DNA of 64,000 bases from Oreocharis arfaki. Lineage: Eukaryota > Chordata > Aves > Passeriformes > Paramythiidae. Made by a program: the position numbers and the translations under genes. Location of the stretch: contig VZRR01012738.1 in assembly GCA_013398015.1 (NCBI GenBank), positions 139,882-203,881 of the forward strand. The letters are read 5' to 3'. The notes below the pieces were generated by a model. That model saw nothing but the letters and a program-made list of their open reading frames with translations. It was not told the DNA's origin and made no database searches. Positions 58,444-64,000 of the stretch are shown in pieces. The first letter of the stretch is position 1, and every line of letters starts with the position of its first letter.

Positions 58444-59936
58444 GTACGTTGGTGATGTTTAATGGAATGAGAATAAGGACCCAGTACTTGTGTCCTGGAT
58501 CTTAGTCCAAGTGTAGCTCCTTGTGATACCAGTTTTCCTGCTCACTTGGTGGTCATTATAGTAGTAGAGAGACAATAGCGAATCTATTTTTGTATTACTG
58601 TGAAGAGGAGGAGCGATCTTGTTTTAAAGCTGTCTGATAAACCACATATTGTCTTTTCAACCACTCTTAATCCTACCTGATTATTTTCATTGTTACATTT
58701 TTGGGAAGCATTCTGAAAAGGTTTGTCTGTGCCTGGTACAAATTTAAGAGAATTTAGTCCGTTTTGTGTAAACCTCAGAGAACAGAGCCATGTTCTCCTC
58801 TCAGGTGTGCTTTAAAAGGACAGAAGGCAAGAGGAACTCTGACCCAGCAGGGAAACAAAAGCGTTTTTCAATGAAAAATTGAACAGCTCTAGACCAGATT
58901 GTCCAGATCTGTAGCAAAGTTGGGTTCATTAAATGTGATGAGGAAAAAACAAGATGTCAAAAGCAGACAGTCCTGTGAAAGGCTCTGTGGCTCTTGTTTT
59001 CTGTATCCCACGCTATCTGTTAACATTGTCCCGACTAAGGAAATATCCTAAGCAAATTTAGGCTAAACTAGTACTTTTTAAAAAATTCCTTAGCTGCACT
59101 TTATCTGACTGTCCTCTCTCTGAGCCTTGCACTTGCTTGATATTTGCAGAAGGGTTTTCCTTCTTACTTTATTTACATGGTCAAAACCATATCCAGGCAC
59201 CAAAAGTTACCCCAGCAGGAATTCTGGGAAGCTTCCTTGCTTTGTGCTGAATTCCCTAATAAAAATCATATGAGCAGTCAGGAGAGAGGTCAATTGCTGA
59301 AATTCTTTTTCAGAATACAGCAGATGAGTCCTTTGTGCGTTAGATTAAAATATTGAAGGAAAAATCTGTTCCTTTTTCTGAAGTAAAAATAATTTTTAGA
59401 TGAAGCCATATTAATATCTTTGTTTTGCAAGTGTATTGTCTGTAGAAAATTGCAAATGTTAAAAATCAATTACTTGTTAACTGGTTTTATGGAAATAAAT
59501 ACTTTGTTTCTACACAAAATTAATTTGCTTTTTGACTTCAGTATTTCTGTTGCTCTGTTAATTAGTATATAGAGTAAGAAGAATTGATTTTCACTCTTTT
59601 GCTCCTCTGAGATTGCTCCCTAAGTCTCTTTATGGAGTATGAGTGAATTCCAGGCAAAGTAACAAATCCATCTTTTTCTTTAGAAAACTTAGGGCGGGAT
59701 AAAAGTTTTGAGTTAACCTCTTGTTTTCTGACAGCTAGTGCTTCATTGGCAAGAAGTCAGTGTATGAATAAATGGACTTTGACTGTTAATTGAGTTCTGG
59801 TAGTGCTGATGTCTTCTTTGAGGCTTTCAATTTTCACCAAAACATGTTTGCGTGTGCAGTAAAATGATAACAGCCGCTGCCAGTGCATTCAGCAGCATCA
59901 GTGCTTCAGTGATCCTGATTTCTGTCTCATTCCCAG
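58444..59936 (+). other. MAGI3: MAGI3 intron 3
   Basis: A 1493-base AT-rich intron, GTACGT to CCCAG. No repeats or other genes are recognised. A frame from 59852 runs into exon 4 but its first part is intronic. Confidence 0.9.
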
Positions 59937-60146
59937 GTAATTTTTATGGTACTCCGAAGCCTCCAGCAGAGCCCAGCCCCTTTCAGCCTGATCCGGTGGA
60001 TCAAGTTCTTTTTGACAATGATTTTGATACTGAATCGCAGAGGAAAAGAACCACATCCGTCAGCAAAATGCAAAGGATGGAAAGTTCTCTCCCTGAAGAG
60101 GAGGAAGAGGAGGAAAAGGACGCAGTTAATGGCAGCGGAGGGATAG
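59937..60146 (+). CDS. MAGI3: MAGI3 exon 4 (end of GK-like domain and acidic linker)
   Basis: The exon finishes the kinase-like domain with NFYGTPKPPAEPSPFQPDPV and then enters a linker with QRKRTTSVSKMQRMESSLP, followed by an uninterrupted run of seven glutamates before K-D. The 'NFYGTPKPP' start and the 'RTTSVSK' block are MAGI3-type; MAGI1 and MAGI2 differ here in my recollection, which is the main reason for the paralogue call. The RKRTTS stretch is basic and Ser/Thr-rich and could be a phosphorylation site (inference). The acceptor AG is at 59935-59936 and the GTTGG donor at 60147 is weak relative to consensus. The last base starts a glutamate codon shared with exon 5. The reading frame runs a little into the intron, so a read-through product would end at 60187. 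Confidence 0.94.
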   Translation, partial: VIFMVLRSLQQSPAPFSLIRWIKFFLTMILILNRRGKEPHPSAKCKGWKVLSLKRRKRRKRTQLMAAEG

Positions 60147-61428
60147 GTTGGTTGAGGAGGGGAGAAATTGCCTGGAGTGTTGTATGAATGGATAAGGATT
60201 ATACAAATAACATTCGTGCTTCCTTAGTTTTTAAGTTTGAAGGCAGTTTCTATTCAGGCTGGTGCTTCTACTCCATTTTGAAATGACCTTTTAAAAAGAA
60301 CCAGCTGTTCTCCCAGCCAGATGTGCAATTGCATCATAAAATGCACTCTTGGTCAAGAACATGTGGTGCTGGATATGGGCCAGTTACACAAACGGGAAAG
60401 AAAAATTTATCCACTCTTTGAATAACAGAGTCCTTCACAGAGCAGAATTCGTACCGTGTAAATGTTACTGTTTAATTTTGAGGCCGTTACTGAATTTGTA
60501 CACAGGAGATTTTAGGGAATTGATTGGTTTAAGGGGCAACATTGGCTCATACTGTAAAATTTTCACATGATTTTGCATATGGGAACTATCGCACAACCTG
60601 AAACCACCTGAGGGGAAACTTGTGGAGAGAAATAAAGCCAAGTGTGTTGAGGCTGGAGCGGTGTCCAGGAAGACCTTTCTGGGATTGGCAGGACGCCCTT
60701 TCCCTTTTGCTGTCATGGTTACTCATCTTGAGGGGGGAGAATTGATGGCGGAGAGGAGCTGTCACATCGCATTTGCAGCTGATCCTGTGTGTTAGTGTTT
60801 AGGACAGAGTTACACTGACCAGACGTGACCTAATCTTGTCATCTTCAGGGCTGGCAACACCACAGAGGGGCCGGTGGTCAGGCCGGTGGTTGGGTGAAGG
60901 TCACGGACATCATCATGCCACAGAGGGTACCAAGCATAACCTCAGTTCTGAAGGGTGGAGGCTTCCATTTAAAGTTTCCTGCAGGAATTTTTTGGGATCT
61001 TTTTTCTAGGTGTGGCTTTTAGGAAGGTGTTGTTTATTTTACTGGCAGTTTGGGTCTTCTCTACATTTCCTTCTGATTCTTTGAGGACTATTAGTAGGAT
61101 TTTTTGGGTTGTTTTATGGCACTACAAACACTGTTCTCTCTGTAGAAACGGCAACAGAGTGTAGTCAAGTTGGATTTCTGCCAGCATTGATTTTTCAGAG
61201 TAGGCTCAGACGCATAATACAAGGTTAATTCTGTTTGGCAGGGGAAGAGCAGAGTTCAGTGTTTTCATGACAGCTTTTCAAAGTTCACAGCTGAAAAAAA
61301 AAAAAGTGAAAAAATGCACATCACATACAGGGATGTGTTTGACATCCATTTGTAGCCAGATTAAGAGGGTGGTTCTTTGTGAGAAACAACATAAGCATCT
61401 GACAAACACTTTCCCTGAACAACTGCAG
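60147..61428 (+). other. MAGI3: MAGI3 intron 4
   Basis: A 1282-base intron with a non-consensus GTTGGT donor and a CTGCAG acceptor. The region before the acceptor is A-rich with little polypyrimidine. A short A-run is at about 61291. No CR1 copy is present. Confidence 0.85.
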
Positions 61429-61603
61429 AAAACAAAGAAAAACATTCAGATTCTCCTGACTGGGTGAAACCTGTTCCCAGCTACAACCAGACAAGCAGCA
61501 ACATGGACTTCAGAAATTATTTGTCGAGGGATGAGACGCTGGAACCACTACCCAAGAACTGGGAAATGGCCTACACGGACACTGGCATGATCTACTTTAT
61601 CGA
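61429..61603 (+). CDS. MAGI3: MAGI3 exon 5 (linker and first half of WW domain 1)
   Basis: The exon encodes the linker NKEKHSDSPDWVKPVPSYNQ, an Asp-Arg-rich segment (DFRNYLSRDETLEPLP) and then the first strands of WW domain 1: LPKNWEMAYTDTGMIYFI, with the first signature Trp and the aromatic Tyr-Phe pair. WW domains bind proline-rich (PPxY-type) peptides. The start is set by the CTGCAG acceptor at 61423-61428, whose phase matches the single base left by exon 4. The end is the GTGAGT donor at 61604. The last two bases (GA) begin the Asp codon in which the WW domain is interrupted. An acceptor a few bases downstream is not needed for the frame. Confidence 0.94.
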
Positions 61604-62388
61604 GTGAGTAACTCTCTCCTTGGAGGAGAGAAGTGCTGGTGGCTACAGCATAGAAAGCTGCTCTTGCACCTCTCTTCTGCTCTTGCTGCTTCTATTTCTT
61701 CATGAAATTCAGTATATTCCTACTGTTACATTCCTTGCTCAGTCCTCAGTGTTGCGCGCTCGGTACAATTGCCATCATGCAGGAAAACCTTACGGTTCCA
61801 CCTGCAAAGTCAGTCTGTTTGTTCTAAGTTTCGTATCGCACAAATACGAAGCTGGCTGGTTATTGCTAAGTGAAGTTTAACATGGAAACCTTCTCTATGT
61901 CAAATTTCCCTGAAATTTGAGACCTTGTTTATTTTTTCTTCTCTGCTTGTGTTCCTTGGCTGGGAATGGATGTTTGAAAATACAAATAGCCCAGATGAAA
62001 GCCCAGGATAGGAAAGTAGCTCATGTGTGCCCATGTAAAACTGCCTCATTTGTGAGTTCTAAGGCGAAAATGAAACAGAAACCTTCCTGAGAGTTAAGCA
62101 TATGAGGAGGCTAAAAATATTTTTTTCCTGTCAGGTAGAAACAGCTGCTATTCCCATACGAGCTTATGGGGGCTGGGGAGAGGGTCTGTGCCTCTAACAC
62201 TTCCCATGTGTCCTGGAGAGTCTCCAATGTGCTGGTGCCTTTTCTTTTTAGTATTTTATGATGTGACTGAGGCACAAATAAAGGTTGTATTATCTGAAGT
62301 GTACAGTTTCCCTATAACACTAAATACTTAAAGCAAATTTTCTTCCGTGTGAGGGAGTTCTCTTACTGGCACGTGTTCTGCTCCACAG
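61604..62388 (+). other. MAGI3: MAGI3 intron 5
   Basis: A 785-base intron, GTGAGT to CACAG, splitting WW domain 1 after the second base of an Asp codon. No repeat is recognised. Confidence 0.92.
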
Positions 62389-62468
62389 TCACAACACCAA
62401 GACAACCACATGGCTTGACCCCCGGCTCTGTAAGAAGGCCAAAGCTCCTGAAGATTGTGAAGATGGAG
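62389..62468 (+). CDS. MAGI3: MAGI3 exon 6 (second half of WW domain 1)
   Basis: This 80-base exon completes WW domain 1: the Asp codon is finished, followed by [13 protein letters not shown] with the second signature Trp and the closing Pro. The inter-WW linker [13 protein letters not shown] follows. It is flanked by CACAG (acceptor AG 62387-62388) and a GTGAGA donor from 62469. The final G begins a Glu codon that continues in exon 7. The sequence is nearly the same as the mammalian protein as I recall it. Confidence 0.96.
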
Positions 62469-63863
62469 GTGAGATGTCCAGAATGCATTTGTCACCTGTC
62501 ACCGATAAATGAGTTTATCTCAGCTGGATACAATCCATTACTGCTGTGGTAGATGCTTCGTCCTGGTAGATGTGACTCTGGAGCTGACAGTGTAGTGCTG
62601 AGTGTCCCCCTGTTTGGTGGCGATAGGAATTTACATAACACTGGGAAAGTCCATGGTGTATTTTCCCTGGAGCAGTAGAATCTGGCTGAATGGAAGGTTT
62701 ATCTGCATTCCTGAGCAAAATATGAGATGTTTTGTTCCAGCAAGTGTCATTCTTAAGGAGAAAGCTGCACGTGAGTGATGATCTCACTGGAAACTGTTGT
62801 ATAGGTGGAATATGGCAGAAGGAGAAGTAACAGAATATAGAAATAACAAAGAAGGTATGGCAAAATACATATCGCTAATGATAACTATTGCATGTGGCAT
62901 AGTATTTGAATGCAGAAGCTAAGGGAACAATCTGACTGCTTTCAATTCGTTCAAGACTTCCAGGTCAGTAGCCTGCAGGCAATTCCTTCAACCATTTGCT
63001 ACACAGTTGGGCAGTTTAGTCTGCTAGAAAAGAGTATCAGGTAGCTCTGTCTTCAGCAAATGCCTGACGTGTTCCAAACGCTGAAGCAAGCTCAGAATGA
63101 CCTGTCATCCTCCAAAATTGCCCAGCCTAACAGCCATGTATCCGTAATGAAGCCAGCTGGAACAATGGCTGCGTACTGCTGCTTATTAAACATACGTGCA
63201 ACTCACCGCAGGATAAAAAGAGCACTTTAAACAAAGATGCAGGATATCCAAATGAACAATACTTGAATTATTAGACCCACTGGGTCTTTTGTCAGACCCT
63301 GTGGAGCGACGCTGGTACTAGTAATTGGTAACACGCTGTCATATGCTAGGGAAATTCCTGTTACTGTCAAACTTAGGGCAGCCTCAAACAAGATTGCAGG
63401 GCAAATTTATCCTTAAAATGTCTGGGTAACTGACTATATTCATTTTTCTAATACTTAAATTTCCATGGTCAAGATAACCAGAACAATGAACTTGAATAAT
63501 CGGACCTCTGCGCTACCTTCATTCAGTCATGAGCTGCTGGCACCCTTTTTACCAGATGCCGAGTTTGCCATAAAAAGGAGCCTTTTGCATGTAACTTTCA
63601 GTACAAACAGGTCTTTTAAGTTTATTATATGTTTAAAGTGCTGTGATTTCATTGAATACGAGTCTCATCATTTAGTGGAAGAAAGAGTAAGAGTTACAGG
63701 GCTTCAGATTCCCTGGAACAGGCTGATACCTTTCATCAGGGAAGAAAATGGAGCCTGTATTTTCCTCATATTTTTCACGAGTCTAGGTGGTTTTTTACTG
63801 AAAACTCTGATATTTGCAGATAGTTTTCCCCTGTAATGGAGAACTTGGTCTTTCTGATTGCAG
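62469..63863 (+). other. MAGI3: MAGI3 intron 6
   Basis: A 1395-base intron, GTGAGA to TTGCAG. A 123-codon frame at 63465-63836 has no recognisable homology and no splice support, so I regard it as chance. Confidence 0.88.
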
Positions 63864-63921
63864 AACTTCCTTATGGATGGGAAAAAATAGAAGACCCTCA
63901 ATATGGGACATATTATGTTGA
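63864..63921 (+). CDS. MAGI3: MAGI3 exon 7 (first half of WW domain 2)
   Basis: A 58-base exon encodes LPYGWEKIEDPQYGTYYV: the first Trp and the Tyr-Tyr pair of the second WW domain. The acceptor is TTGCAG (63858-63863). The donor GTAAGT starts at 63922. As in WW domain 1, the exon ends with GA, the first two bases of the Asp codon after the aromatic strand. The remaining half of the domain, the rest of the PDZ domains and the C-terminus lie beyond the window. Confidence 0.95.
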
Positions 63922-64000
63922 GTAAGTGCTAATTATTGATTTGGCATACTTATAAATTGAGCAGGAAATTCCGAAGTGCTTGATACCCACTAAGTAATGG
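63922..64000 (+). other. MAGI3: MAGI3 intron 7, start
   Basis: GTAAGT donor followed by AT-rich intronic sequence cut by the window end. Confidence 0.9.

Noticed and set aside
59852..59936. Upstream extension of the MAGI3 exon 4 frame
   Set aside because: It precedes the CAG acceptor. The phase set by exon 3 requires the exon to start at 59937.
63465..63836. 123-codon frame in MAGI3 intron 6
   Set aside because: AT-rich, hydrophobic, no family resemblance, and ends just before a confirmed exon in a different frame.
1..64000. Endogenous retrovirus, CRISPR, tRNA or rRNA genes
   Set aside because: I looked for LTR-like direct repeats, polymerase-type motifs, regular spacer arrays and clear cloverleaf sequences and saw none. 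A covariance-model search was not possible.

Overview
The window is vertebrate nuclear DNA, almost certainly from a bird. The genes are intron-rich with consensus GT/AG splice sites. At least 22 truncated CR1 LINE copies are scattered through it, many with the avian 3' end (a GGTCCCTTCCAACC-type block followed by ATTCTRTGA repeats). No other interspersed repeat family is obvious. The species cannot be read from the sequence. Long open frames outside the exons listed here look like chance frames or CR1 read-through.

Layout. Bases 1-4.73 kb hold the 3' end of LRIG2 on the + strand: the last two coding exons (503-784 and 1672-1895) and a long 3' UTR with several AATAAA signals, the last at 4710-4715. 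From about 4.73 to 32.1 kb is intergenic DNA in which I recognise no gene. It contains CR1 fragments, small tandem repeats and several AT-rich islands with TAATTA cores that could be regulatory. At 32.1-33.25 kb a degenerate minisatellite leads into a CpG island interrupted by a 255-base N gap. This is the best candidate for the MAGI3 promoter and first exon, but exon 1 itself is not visible. From there to 56.77 kb is the inferred large first intron of MAGI3. Six internal MAGI3 coding exons follow (56773-56889, 58324-58443, 59937-60146, 61429-61603, 62389-62468, 63864-63921). All join in frame and encode the degenerate guanylate-kinase region, an acidic linker, the whole first WW domain and the start of the second. 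The gene continues past the window end.

Biology. LRIG2 is a single-pass leucine-rich-repeat/Ig membrane protein; only its cytoplasmic tail is here. MAGI3 is a tight-junction multi-PDZ scaffold. Nothing suggests co-regulation, but the head-to-tail LRIG2-MAGI3 order is the known vertebrate order and mirrors the LRIG1/MAGI1 region. I found no clear sign of a new biological system. The points most worth a second look are the missing GC-rich MAGI3 first exon with an adjacent G-quadruplex-type repeat, the identical intron positions in the two WW domains, and CR1 copies lying very close to two splice acceptors.
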